Below are positions 53,638 through 64,000 of a stretch of DNA of 64,000 nucleotides, piece by piece. Under the pieces are notes generated by a model, which did no database searches, was not told the origin of the DNA, and worked only from the letters and a program-made list of their open reading frames with translations. This DNA comes from Symsagittifera roscoffensis (lineage: Eukaryota > Xenacoelomorpha > Acoela > Convolutidae), in contig NC_087068.1 in assembly GCF_963678635.1 (NCBI RefSeq), forward strand, positions 39,209,649 through 39,273,648. The letters run 5' to 3'. The stretch's first letter is position 1. The number at the start of each line of letters is the position of its first letter. Both the position numbers and the translations under genes were made by a program.

Positions 53638-54600
53638 GAATAACGAAACCATTTGTGCTAGTTTTCTCTGATTGGGTTAGTGCCATTCCCGCGTGGAAGC
53701 GGGGTTAACTCAATCGGTACTTGACACATGTTTATAATTGCCTTAAACTATTATCAATTATTTTTAATCATGCGTCAGATTCTCCAACGAATGTGGACCA
53801 CCAAAACTCACAATATAATAGCCCAAAAATGAGTCAAAGTGTGAAACAAGGGCGCCTTTGCTTGGGTTAGGCTTAATTATTCATTACGGGGGGAGATTGA
53901 TCAATTGATCGGGCTTAGTTTTTTGAAGAGCTGTTAATCATTAATGACTCTTGAGTTCAGAAAGGTTTACTGTTTCCTAATTTTTTTTTCAATTTGGAAC
54001 TTGGAAAATGTTCAAAAAGTAGATCAAATGTTTGGAGTTTCCTTGAGTTCGTTGATGTTTTGTCACCTGTATGTTGGCTATGTTTTTTCGATCGAATTTT
54101 TACCAAATAGAGTTTCGATTTGTTGTAGCTTGTCTTTCATTTTTTTTGTCGAAATACGCTCTGTAGTAAATAGTTCTGTTCATTCTGTAAGATTTCAAAT
54201 GCCTCAAGTTTAAAGCGAATCGTTCGTTGGTTCAAGTTTTTCGATATAACGTCATTATTCGGTTTACTATGTAAGTGTAAAATAATAAAATAAAAATTGT
54301 TTTTCTTTATTTTTATGAACTATTCATAGGAAATTACCAGGGTATAATTTTTTTTAAAAGCCCGCGGTGGAAAGTTATTTTAAGTAATGGTTAAGCATGT
54401 GAGTATAATTGTTTTCATAGTTTAAAATATTTGAGAAAGTGAGCAGTTTGATAGCATTATTAATATAACAAACTTTGCAGTGTTTGGTAGATTTTTATAA
54501 CAGACAAGGAGCTGCATGACTTGATTTTTAACTGGTTCTCGGGTATATTGTATTTTATAACTGCTAAAAGTCTAAGCACGCTTGAAGTCCCGGGTTGACA
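53638..54600. other. Intergenic, no gene seen
   Basis: AT-rich. A plus-strand frame at 53944-54213 has no protein-like features and no conserved motif. No repeats recognised. Confidence 0.35.
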
Positions 54601-54603
54601 ATA

Positions 54604-55820
54604 AATGCTTATCATACAATTTTCATATATGAAAAAAATGCTTATCATACTCCTTCATACAATTTCATTGAGAAAAAGTAAGTGTATGAAAATAGCAAAT
54701 GAAAGCTTTTTTCCATACTATGAAATTTTATTTAAATTTTTTTTTCCATACTCTGGAATTGAAATTTGAGCTTTTTCATCAGTCTTTTTATCGCCAAAAT
54801 TGTATGAAAAAAAGCATGATAAGATTTTTTATACTATGAAATTGCATGATAAAGATTTTTTCCATACAATGAAATTGCATGATATGCATTTTTTCTCCAT
54901 AAATGAAAATGCAAAAAATTTTTGTTTTGAAACTTGTTTTTGTCATAGTTAAAAACCCAGATTTTAACTAGCAGTTACTACGCAGATTAACTGCATTTGG
55001 TGATTTTAGCCATGTAACTTAATTTTAACCTTTTCACACGGAATTATATACCAAAAATAAAACTTTGTATATGGCTAGATAATTTTTAGTTTGAAAATTT
55101 TGGTGGTTGAGAAAAAAGCCTGTTTTTTTAACAATTTTATTTTTATCTTAGCAAATGAATCAAAAAAATAGTAATAGTGTTTACAAAAAAAAACACTTTT
55201 TGTAATTTTATGTTTTTTTTTGGGTGAAATTCTCATCCTGGACTACGTTATAAACACAAAAAGTCAAATTTTGCATGCAACATTTTTTTCGCTAAATTTA
55301 AATTTGAGCACAAAAGCAACTTTGCAACCAAAAAAGGTATTAATTTTTTTTTAGCTCAAATTTGTGTATTTGTTTGAGAAAATGCATATCATACATTTTT
55401 CATATATGAAAACTAAATGATAAGCATTTTTTGACCGAAATTAAAATTATGCTTTTGATTGTCGAAATGCCCTCTATCTTAGATATAATTATTTAAATCT
55501 ATTTAAGTTTCCCAGACACGGTTTTTGGTGATACTGAGAATATTAATTTTTCTATGGCAAAATGATTATCTTATAATTTTCCTACTTGAAAATTGTATGA
55601 GAAGCACTATTTTATCGAAACTTTCAAATCAATTATTAATGGCCAGAAAGCTTCAAGAGAGGCAAATAGACCAAAAAAAAACTTAAAAAACACCACTTTT
55701 TGAATTTTGTTCATTAAAAATTAAAAAAAAAACACTTCTTAAATTTTGTTAATTAAAAATTTAAAAAACTTTTTTTAAATTTTGTATGAGTTTTGTATGA
55801 CAAGCATTTTTTCCATAGAT
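54604..55820. repeat. Dispersed ~47 bp palindromic hairpins
   Basis: Near-palindromes of the form AATGCTTATCATACAATTTT-CATATATG-AAAATTGTATGATAAGCATT occur in full at 55381-55427 and 55561-55607, with an altered right arm at 54604-54650. Half copies (GCATGATAAGCATTTTTTCC-type) occur near 54815, 54845, 54878 and 55790. The rest is AT-rich with many A and T runs. Confidence 0.65.
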
Positions 55821-56155
55821 TTCCGAATGCCAAAAGATAGTCTAGCTTTTTCTGGTCAGCCCCTTTCGTCAACACTTGGAACTTGACGTAGGCTTCGAAT
55901 GCACTATCCACGCAGTTTTTAGCAAAATAATCTTCCAGCTTCGCTAACAAAGTTGCAACACCATTTTCGTGATTCAACTCTGCAAGTGGTATTTCTCGCG
56001 CAACATCTCTCTTTCGACCTTGAAGTGATAATACTATCGCTGGAGCTCTTTTTGGTTAAATCTGTAACGACCAACCAAATATCAATCTCGCTCTTCCAGT
56101 TGTAAGGTTTTTCTTCCGTCCAAATAGGTGGGGATTTGCAGTTTGCAGAGGCCAT
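55753..56155 (-). pseudogene. Copia-type retrotransposon gag remnant, frameshifted
   Basis: The minus-strand frame from ATG at 56155 encodes MASANCKSPPIWTEEKPYNW then KSEIDIWLVVTDLTKK, the N-terminus of Copia-type gag (W-x-x-E-(I/L)-x-x-W-x-x-(V/L)-T-D-L). A two-base deletion near 56045 shifts the reading, and the gag continues in the frame starting 55977 (MNHENGVATLLAKLEDYFAK, then VDSAFEAYVKF). The sequence then becomes A/T-rich. There is no pol nearby, so it is an isolated gag fragment. Confidence 0.7.
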
Positions 56156-56249
56156 GATGGTGATCTCCTGCTACCATGTAAAAATAGGTAAAATATCAAC
56201 GTAAATTCATAACCCACCTGGATTAGAGACTAATTACAAACCCAGTACT

Positions 56250-56395
56250 TGACACTATTAATGGTTTAACAGCTCATTCTAATTTCAGGAGGGACTTGAA
56301 AGATTAATAAAGAATCAGAATTTTTTTTTCGGTTCAGTTGGTGTCTGCTCAAAGATGGTCGGCCAGTTGCCACATCACTGATTTCTCAAATTGGG
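56250..56395 (+). repeat. Single copy of the ~165 bp repeat of 40103-40615
   Basis: Shares TTCATTCTAATTTCAGG-type sequence (GCTCATTCTAATTTCAGGAG), GGGACTTGAAAGATTA, AGTTGGTGTCTGCTCAAAGA and AGTTGCCACATCACTGATTT with the units in the STX16 intron. Confidence 0.75.
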
Positions 56396-56767
56396 TTACT
56401 TTTTTTCAAAACCCCAAGCATAATTGTTCTTGAAATTCAAAGAGTTTTGAGAGCATACATTTTTTTCTCTAAAATTCGAAAGTTGGAAATTCGTCCCCCC
56501 TAAATCCCCTGATGACATCATTCCAGACAACATTTCCGCAGCGCCTCTGATTCCTGTTTTGAGTTGTTGGGGTTTGAAGGTGGTTCTGATTCTTTGATAT
56601 ATTTGGTAAATCACGAGAAGCTATGCTTTGCTTTTAGTCTATAATGGGAATGCTAAATTTCTTAGTATTCTTTATTGACGTAGTATTCTGTTTCCTATTT
56701 ATAGGTTCAAATCAAATCATCCCGCAAAGGTGGAGTTTCTTCAATTTGTCTTTTTTTTCAGATAAAA

Positions 56768-58429
<1,662 letters not shown>

Positions 58430-58700
58430 CTGGCCGAATGTTCTTGCACTTTATAGAGTTGCTTTTTGTCGTGTTCTTGGTAGTGTTTTCGAGTCGAAGT
58501 TTCGCCTCTGTGTTGAAGATTTTTAAGCGCCCATGGCGCAATAGCTAAGATGTATGACTCTTAATCTCAAGGTCAGTGGTTCGGTTTTGTCACATAGCAG
58601 ATGTTTTATTAGTTTTTGTCACTAAAGCTACTTTTAAAGCTACTTTTTGCTGTTTTTCTCTTGTGCTTGCGAATTTGCACTTTCGCCCCTGAGAAAATTC
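58430..58700 (+). mobile_element. S1-type SINE pair (tail, then tRNA-Lys-like head)
   Basis: 58440-58520 is an S1 tail (TTGCACTTTATAGAGTTGCT, then CGAAGTTTCGCCTCTGTG). 58528-58600 is a tRNA-Lys-like head: CCATGGCGCAATAGCTAAGA for the D arm, GACTCTTAATCTCAAGG for the anticodon arm (CTT) and GTGGTTCGGTTTTGTCAC for the T arm. The acceptor ends do not pair. A second tail (CTTGTGCTTGCGAATTTGCA) ends near 58690. Confidence 0.65.
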
Positions 58701-59149
58701 AGATTTCGTGTTTTCTTGTACAGTTAGGGCTTTTTTTGCCTTCTCCTCTGTTCCGTCAACTCTGCTTAGCAACGGTTATCAAGTCGGGTAATTTTTTCCT
58801 CTTAAGGGGAAATTTTTACAAAATTGCATTTCCGAAATTGAGTGACTTTTGTGTGATTAATTGAATTCTGAAAAAGTTATATTGCAGCTGGCTTGTAGGG
58901 TACGTGCCTGTTTTTTGTGCCATGTGATTTTTTTTTCGAGTGAATGCTGTAAGGTAGATATATTTTTGATCTTCCCGGTTTCTCAAATCTTAGCGATTTT
59001 TGTCAACTGTCTATTTTTCTCGATAACACTGGTTGTGTTGCATTAGTAGTCCGCTTTTTTCTTCGTAAATTCTTGATTTTGCGAAGATATTGCGTTAATC
59101 AAACTGCGTGTTCAAGCTATAAGCGCTGCGAATTAAGCATGCGTGAAAG

Positions 59150-59360
59150 TAGCAGAGCTCTTGAGATACTCATTGGCAGATTCTTCTGAATCCTAAAATG
59201 GAGATCCGAGTTCGAATCAAGCTGTTTCCATTTTGTTTTAATTGGTTTGCTTTCAATGCGTATCTCCACGTTTATAGCGTTTTTCTTTTTTGCTGCGTTA
59301 AGAATCACTTTTGGAAGTTTTTAGCTTGTGCTTGCGAAGTGCAGCTTGTCCTCTCGTAAA
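59150..59360 (+). mobile_element. S1-type SINE, degenerate
   Basis: B-box-like GAGTTCGAATCAAGC at about 59207, A-box-like GTAGCAGAGCTCTTGAGA at about 59148, then a tail with GCTTGTGCTTGCGAAGTGCA at about 59323. Confidence 0.5.
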
Positions 59361-60009
59361 AAATGCTCAGTCAAAGCGTATTTTAGTTTTGTATCTAGGT
59401 TTATATCATTGTTTTGATCATTTTGAGCAATTTTTGAGTGATTTTTCGACAATTGCGTCAACTCATGGACTCATAAGTAATTCTTTTGAAAAAAAAATCG
59501 TTCTTTTTATAAACAATTTGCCAGCGTGCGAAATTTTTTATCAAAAGTAGCTGTTCACTTTAGATTCTGAGTACGTTGAGGCTTCAAACGTGAACTGAGT
59601 TGTTTGCGAATTTTCCCTCCTGGGCAGAGCTTGGAAATTCAATGTCCATATCACCAATGTGCATGAGATACGCATGGTGCCTGTACTTCGATTTTTTAAT
59701 ATTTCTCGTGGTTTAATGTTATTTCGAAAAAAAAATTTTTTTAAATGTTTTAAGAGATGATTTTAATTTGATCATCAAAGGCCAATGAAAAATGTGAAAA
59801 TTTCAATGTAAATTGTCTTTTTTCAGGAAAAAGTCCTAAATTTTGGTCACGGCAACTTTGATTTTTCTGCGGTATGAATTTTGGTTTTATACACTTGGAG
59901 TGTTATTACGAACCTTCTTTTTTTCTCTAAACTAAATCGCAAATAAAAGTGTTCACTTATTTGGAATTTTCACTGTAGCATTGGAAATTGTATAGCAACT
60001 GTTCTCTGC

Positions 60010-60180
60010 TTTATTTGAGGCTCTTAATCTCTAGGTCGCAGGTTCAAATTTCAGAGGTAGCCGAATTTTTACTAATTCGAGGCTAATTTCTAATTTTTAG
60101 TTATTACACTTTATAGAGCTGGTTTTATCGTGTTCTCACAAGAGTTTGCGAAGCCAAGCTTTGTCTCTGTTTAAGTTGGC
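60010..60180 (+). mobile_element. S1-type SINE
   Basis: 3' half of a tRNA-like head (GCTCTTAATCTCTAGG, GCAGGTTCAAATTTC), the body GAATTTTTACTAATTCGAGG, then CACTTTATAGAGCTGGTTTT and the tail GTTTGCGAAGCCAAGCTTTG. Closely parallels 39241-39420. Confidence 0.65.
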
Positions 60181-60599
60181 GCTAAAACACGTGATTTTTT
60201 TAAAGTTCAAAAGTGGATCTGACAGTAGAATAAAAAAAAATGCCTATTCGTCCAGCTTTCTCTAGTGGCTAGTTTTATGAATAAAAGTGTCGATTAAAAT
60301 GTAAACAGCTTGATTGTGGTATGTTTTTTTTAATGTCCTAAGTTTTGAACTTCTGTTTTTTTTTGTTTACACAAGCAAAGCGAAGTGTATTATTACAAAT
60401 AATTTTCTATTCGAACCTAAGTCGCAAATAAAAGTCATTAGTGCCCTTTCGGTATATTTCAATTTCATCGAGTTTAAACGTATTTACGCATAGGTAATTT
60501 AATAGCATATAAAGCTGATTTGTTTTTGGCTAGTGTTAGGTTATGTTTGAAAACAACAGGTGTTATGAAAATATACGGGATTTGTTGATTTTTTTTTTT

Positions 60600-61640
60600 G
60601 CGACCCTTTGGAAAGTTTTTGAACTTTTCGCAAAATTTCATTTTTTCTCAAAAACTACTGAACCAATTTTCGAAACAATGGTGTCATTGGAAAAATTGGC
60701 TGCTAGTCTATGTGCCTGCATATTTTGCTAGTCTCTTGTTAGTTTACACCACGTTCTACAGCGTTCGAAAGTTTCAGTAGGGGATTTTTGAGTTAATTGA
60801 TTTTGAATTTGTTCATTTTATCAAAATATAAATGCATAAATCTGAGATGAACGTTTAGACTAAAGAACTAATCATTGGGATCTCTCCTTCTCAATCGGCT
60901 ATTCCCTAATTTCGGAAGAAAAAAGTTATGGCCTCAAACAAGCCCATTTTTTGACATTTGGTTAGTTTTTATATTTTTTTGACTTTTCTCAAAAACTACC
61001 CTGCCAAATCGGAGAATAAGAGTTCAACCGGAAGGAAAAACGTGTTATGCGAGGCTTCCCTGCGCAAGCGGCTATGCCCTGCGTTTTGAAAAAAAATGGC
61101 ATTAGAAAATGTACAATTTTTGAAAGTTTGCCCATTTTTTGGATATTTTTTTCTTCAAAAACTAACTTGCTGATTCTGAGGTTGATAATTCATTCAAAAT
61201 ATAATAATAATGATTAGGTTTTTCCTGTTTAATCTGTTTTGCCTTCTTTGTTATGTAGAAGGCCAATATGGACATCGGAAAAATCCATTTTTTTGAAGTT
61301 TACCGTTTTTTTAAAGAAATTTTATCACTGTTCTCGAAAGCTACTAGTTAAAGCCGATATTAAGGATTCAATACCTGCATCTGAGATAATTCCCATGCTT
61401 TACTAAAGAGAATTTTGTGAATTTAGGAAAAGCCAACTGTTTCAATTTTTGATCGGTTTTTGGAATCTTTTTCTTTTTTTTCGAAAACTACCCAGCCAAA
61501 TCTGAGATAAAGAATTCAGATGAAAGACCGATTAGTAGTCTTTTTTAATATGCAGCTAATCAACTGCTGCTTTATCAGAAAAATCACTAGGGTTTTGCGT
61601 TAAGTCCATTTTTGAAACATTCAAAATTACGCATTTCGGT
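60600..61640 (+). repeat. Degenerate tandem repeat, unit about 150-180 bp
   Basis: About six diverged units, each with TT(C/T)TC(A/G)AAAACTAC(C/T)(C/G) followed by GCCAAATC(G/T)GAGA(A/T)AA(G/A)-type sequence and a CCCATTTTTTG island. Landmarks near 60650, 60830, 60997, 61157, 61337 and 61483. Not coding. Confidence 0.6.
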
Positions 61641-61679
61641 ATCAGTACAAAATATGATCAAAATATTAAAACATGTGAA

Positions 61680-62050
61680 TCTAGCATAAGCTGGGCAACT
61701 AGTTTTGCTTCCAAGCGTCCGTGCGAGGAAGTGGAAACCCTAATCAACCGGTAGGAGATTCGAATCCGGAACATTGAAATAGTTAGTTTTTTTGGTCGAG
61801 TTTTTCCTGCATCGCATTGGCAATTTAATATAAACTGCAGCTGTTTTTTTGGTGGCTAGTGTTAGAAAAATGACAAGCGGTCATGAAGCAGATGTGAGAA
61901 CGTATTACTCCCAAGCCTTGCAAAAAAGTTTCTCAAGGTGTCTTTTTAACCTTTTCCTTATTTCACTTTGTTTTGCCTGTTTAGAGATTTTTTTGCATTT
62001 TCCTCGCTTATGCTTGCGAAGCGCAGCTTCGCCTCTGTGTTTAATTCAGT
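61680..62050 (+). mobile_element. S1-type SINE with distinct tRNA-like head
   Basis: B-box-like GGAGATTCGAATCCGGAAC at about 61754, and at the far end the tail CTTATGCTTGCGAAGCGCAG followed by CTTCGCCTCTGTGTTTAATT (62006-62045). The 200 bp between may include an insertion. Confidence 0.5.
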
Positions 62051-62354
62051 TTATTGACATTTTTCATTTTGTTTGTTGGCTTTGTTTAGAGGTGAACAAT
62101 ATAGTTTGATTGATTAGGATTTCTTAAACTTAAATTGTTTTAATCGAAAGTAAGAAATTATTTGAAAAAATAGCTCCAAACATTTGTCGTCAGACTCAGC
62201 AGCAATTGAAATATGGACGAGAAAAAGTTCTTATTGATTTGATATTCTCAAAATGCTGAAAATTTTGGAAATTTTTAAACAAAAAATCTCTCATTCTCCT
62301 TCCGAGATATACTTTATAAATTTCGATGTTCTCAATTTTGTCTGTTATTTTGCG

Positions 62355-62560
62355 TGCTATTAGCCAGCGTCATCAAATCGGAACATTTAAACTTGTTTAA
62401 CAGAATCATTGAATCAGTTCCAGTGTTTGCTTTATTATAATTTCGACTTTTTCGGCACACTAGTCCTAACGTCTATGCTTAAATTGACAAAAGCCTTGAG
62501 TTTCAATCCAGCCAGGACCTGTTACCCTTTTTAAAAAAATGTTTGGTAGGCTATGGTTTA
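62355..62560 (+). mobile_element. Composite SINE, family S2, third copy
   Basis: CAGCGTCATCAAATCGGAAC at 62364, TGTTTAACAGAATCATTGAA at about 62394, then a tRNA-like 3' part (CTTGAGTTTCAATCCAGCCA near 62495) and an A/T-rich tail. Confidence 0.6.
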
Positions 62561-62744
62561 TCTGCTTGTTTTTTGTCGGCTTAGTTGACACAGCACGGAC
62601 TTCAAAAATGCAAAAAAATTTCTGCCAAAAAATGAAAAAGAAATGTTTTTGTTTTTTTCTTGTCATTTTTCGACAAAACCATTGCCCAGTTAGCTTATTT
62701 TAGAGTGATATTTCAATATACCACGATCTCAGCTTTTCTTCAGA

Positions 62745-62850
62745 TCCTTCCATCACGCGAACAACATGAATTTGAAAAATATGAGAAAAACTTATGGTCG
62801 GAACATTCTGTGCTACTTTCACAGCAACCGGCTATCCTTGTTCTGTTTTG
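62745..62850 (+). repeat. Third copy of the 3988-4303 repeat
   Basis: CCATCACGCGAACAACATGA followed by ATGGTCGGAACATTCTGTGC and CAACCGGCTATCCTTGTT, matching both left-end copies in order and orientation. Confidence 0.65.
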
Positions 62851-63245
62851 ATTTTACCTTGTTTTTGTTTTCTGAATTTCTTCAATATACTTAGTGAGCT
62901 ACTAGATAGATAGATTTTAACGATCATTATCGTTAGCGGTATGAGAAAAATGCACTGAACGTAGTGATTGCTCTTTTCGAATCATATTGTCGTGAAATGT
63001 CTTGTTATTTTTCTACCATTTTGTTTTCTTTCTTTTTTTTTCAACTGGCGATTTGTGTTGTATAATACATAACTGATTACGAGATTTTCTCAACCGTTGT
63101 ATTGCTTGTATTCAAATAATCTTTTTCTGCTGTGCCTCTATTTGAGTTATTATCGTTTGATCGAATGCAAAAAAACTCTTCGTTCTTTCTGCAAAAAAAA
63201 TCACAGCTGCAAAAATTCGCCAATTATTTATCAAATCCGAAGTCA
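62851..63245. other. Upstream region of the NERD-like gene
   Basis: AT-rich, with no gene or recognised repeat. Confidence 0.35.
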
Positions 63246-63339
63246 GATCATATTCAACTTCAAGTGAATTCAGAAGCACTCTTTGGGTTTATGATCATAT
63301 TCAACTTCTAGTGAATTCAGAAGCACTCTTTGGGTTTAT
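63246..63339 (+). repeat. 47 bp tandem duplication upstream of the NERD-like gene
   Basis: GATCATATTCAACTTCAAGT... at 63246-63292 is repeated at 63293-63339 with one mismatch (CTTCTAGT). It ends 56 bases before the start codon, so it may lie in the promoter or 5' UTR. Confidence 0.95.
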
Positions 63340-63395
63340 TTGCCTTTGTTTTTGATTGACTGCTATTAGCTTTCAACAAACCACGATAGAATAAC

Positions 63396-64000
63396 ATGTC
63401 CAGTTTTGAAGATGAGCTAAACGAACTCAAAATTCGGCTTCCTGGTAGCTGCGAGATTTCGTTCTCACATGACGATGAGTTATCACGATTCCTGAAATCC
63501 CAAAATCCTAGCTGGAAAGAAAGGGGTTCCGTATCCTCGATTCCCATTGCAAGGGTTCCTCGTTTGTTTTTGCAAGATTCCGAAATTACACTGAATTTGG
63601 AGGAACGCTACAAAGCAATACAAACAGGCGAAGTTGGCGAAATAACCATCTTTGAAAAACTGATGAAGCTCAAAGATTTAAACTTGGACGGAGGAACCCT
63701 CATTTTCCCCAACGTTGATGGAAATCATTTCTGCTCACCGGAAGCCAAGGTTGAAATAGATTTCATTGTTGTCGACACCCGTAAAGGAGTGTTCGTTGTG
63801 AGTGTGAAAAATGCGAGACAAATCATGGAGTCCACTCTCGTAGAAAGCATGCAGAAGCACGTTAATTTTGTCCGACTACTCCGAGATTTTAACAAATGCA
63901 TCGGGGCCATGACAATTCCAGTACATGGGGTGGTTTGTTCTTTGAAAAGACAAGTAAGCATATTGAAACTGAAACAAAAAGGATATTGGAGTGACACGGA
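63396..64000 (+). CDS. NERD-like (PD-(D/E)XK nuclease-related) domain protein, partial
   Basis: Open from ATG at 63396 to the window edge (201 codons and more). Residues 78-93 have the NERD opening GEVGEITIFEKLMKLK, and residues 119-140 the core strand pair VEIDFIVVDTRKGVFVVSVK. Family members have (E)-x-(I/V)-D at the first catalytic Asp and E-V-K after a G-V-(F/Y)-V strand. Here Asp122 is present, but the E-x-K reads S-V-K (Ser136, Lys138), so the metal-binding acid is replaced. NERD domains are nuclease-related modules of DNA-processing proteins. The N-terminal 75 residues show no known domain. A GTAAGC at 63952 could be a donor, but the frame stays open beyond it. An AG acceptor-like site is 26 bases before the ATG. 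Confidence 0.7.
   Translation, partial: MSSFEDELNELKIRLPGSCEISFSHDDELSRFLKSQNPSWKERGSVSSIPIARVPRLFLQDSEITLNLEERYKAIQTGEVGEITIFEKLMKLKDLNLDGGTLIFPNVDGNHFCSPEAKVEIDFIVVDTRKGVFVVSVKNARQIMESTLVESMQKHVNFVRLLRDFNKCIGAMTIPVHGVVCSLKRQVSILKLKQKGYWSDT

Noticed and set aside
58528-58605. tRNA-Lys gene
   Set aside because: The anticodon and T arms look like tRNA-Lys, but the acceptor stem does not pair and the sequence continues into a SINE body, so it is a SINE head.

Overview
The window looks like nuclear DNA of an invertebrate animal. The recognisable genes are split by spliceosomal introns (53 bp to about 5 kb), lie in AT-rich DNA, and encode conserved eukaryotic proteins: syntaxin-16, mitochondrial malate dehydrogenase and a PDE6-delta-type prenyl-binding protein. 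The phylum cannot be fixed from this sequence. Short introns, one GC-AG intron, AG acceptor-like sites just before several start codons and abundant tRNA-derived SINEs would fit a lineage with spliced-leader trans-splicing, but that is inference.

Layout. 0-1.7 kb: the last exon of a protein ending in a PDZ ligand, then an intronless tetraspanin-like gene. 1.7-7.4 kb: no gene; two dispersed repeat families. 7.4-32.5 kb: a large block of decayed minus-strand coding sequence. Its right part (26.4-32.5 kb) is a Ty3/gypsy-type gag-pol retrotransposon with a lost protease active site and no RT core. Its left part (7.7-25.8 kb) holds ORFs I cannot assign, including a possible SGNH-hydrolase-like fragment, and a 12.1 kb tandem array (10,361-22,453) of a 2.3 kb unit in five near-identical copies plus one 591 bp deletion derivative. 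32.5-37.4 kb: a degenerate minisatellite, a third copy of a 1.4-1.6 kb repeat, and a 374 bp MITE with 9 bp target-site duplications.

37.4-52 kb is the gene-dense part, all on the plus strand. STX16 has two coding exons and a repeat-filled 5 kb intron. MDH2 has three exons. A multi-exon gene encodes a CaRF/FAR1-like Cys2-His2 domain. A multi-exon gene encodes an unidentified protein rich in Ser/Thr-Pro motifs. STX16, MDH2 and the zinc-finger gene follow head to tail with only about 275 and 321 bp between coding regions. 52.4-53.7 kb is a nest of two MITEs inside a third, all with 9 bp target-site duplications. 55.8-56.2 kb holds a Copia-type gag remnant. 56.8-57.7 kb holds five PDE6D exons; the last exon was not found. 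57.7-63.2 kb is rich in SINEs and degenerate tandem repeats. 63.4 kb to the edge is the start of a gene with a NERD-like PD-(D/E)XK domain.

The host genes belong to unrelated routine processes: endosome-Golgi SNARE fusion, the TCA cycle, and prenyl-protein trafficking. The unusual content is in the mobile DNA.
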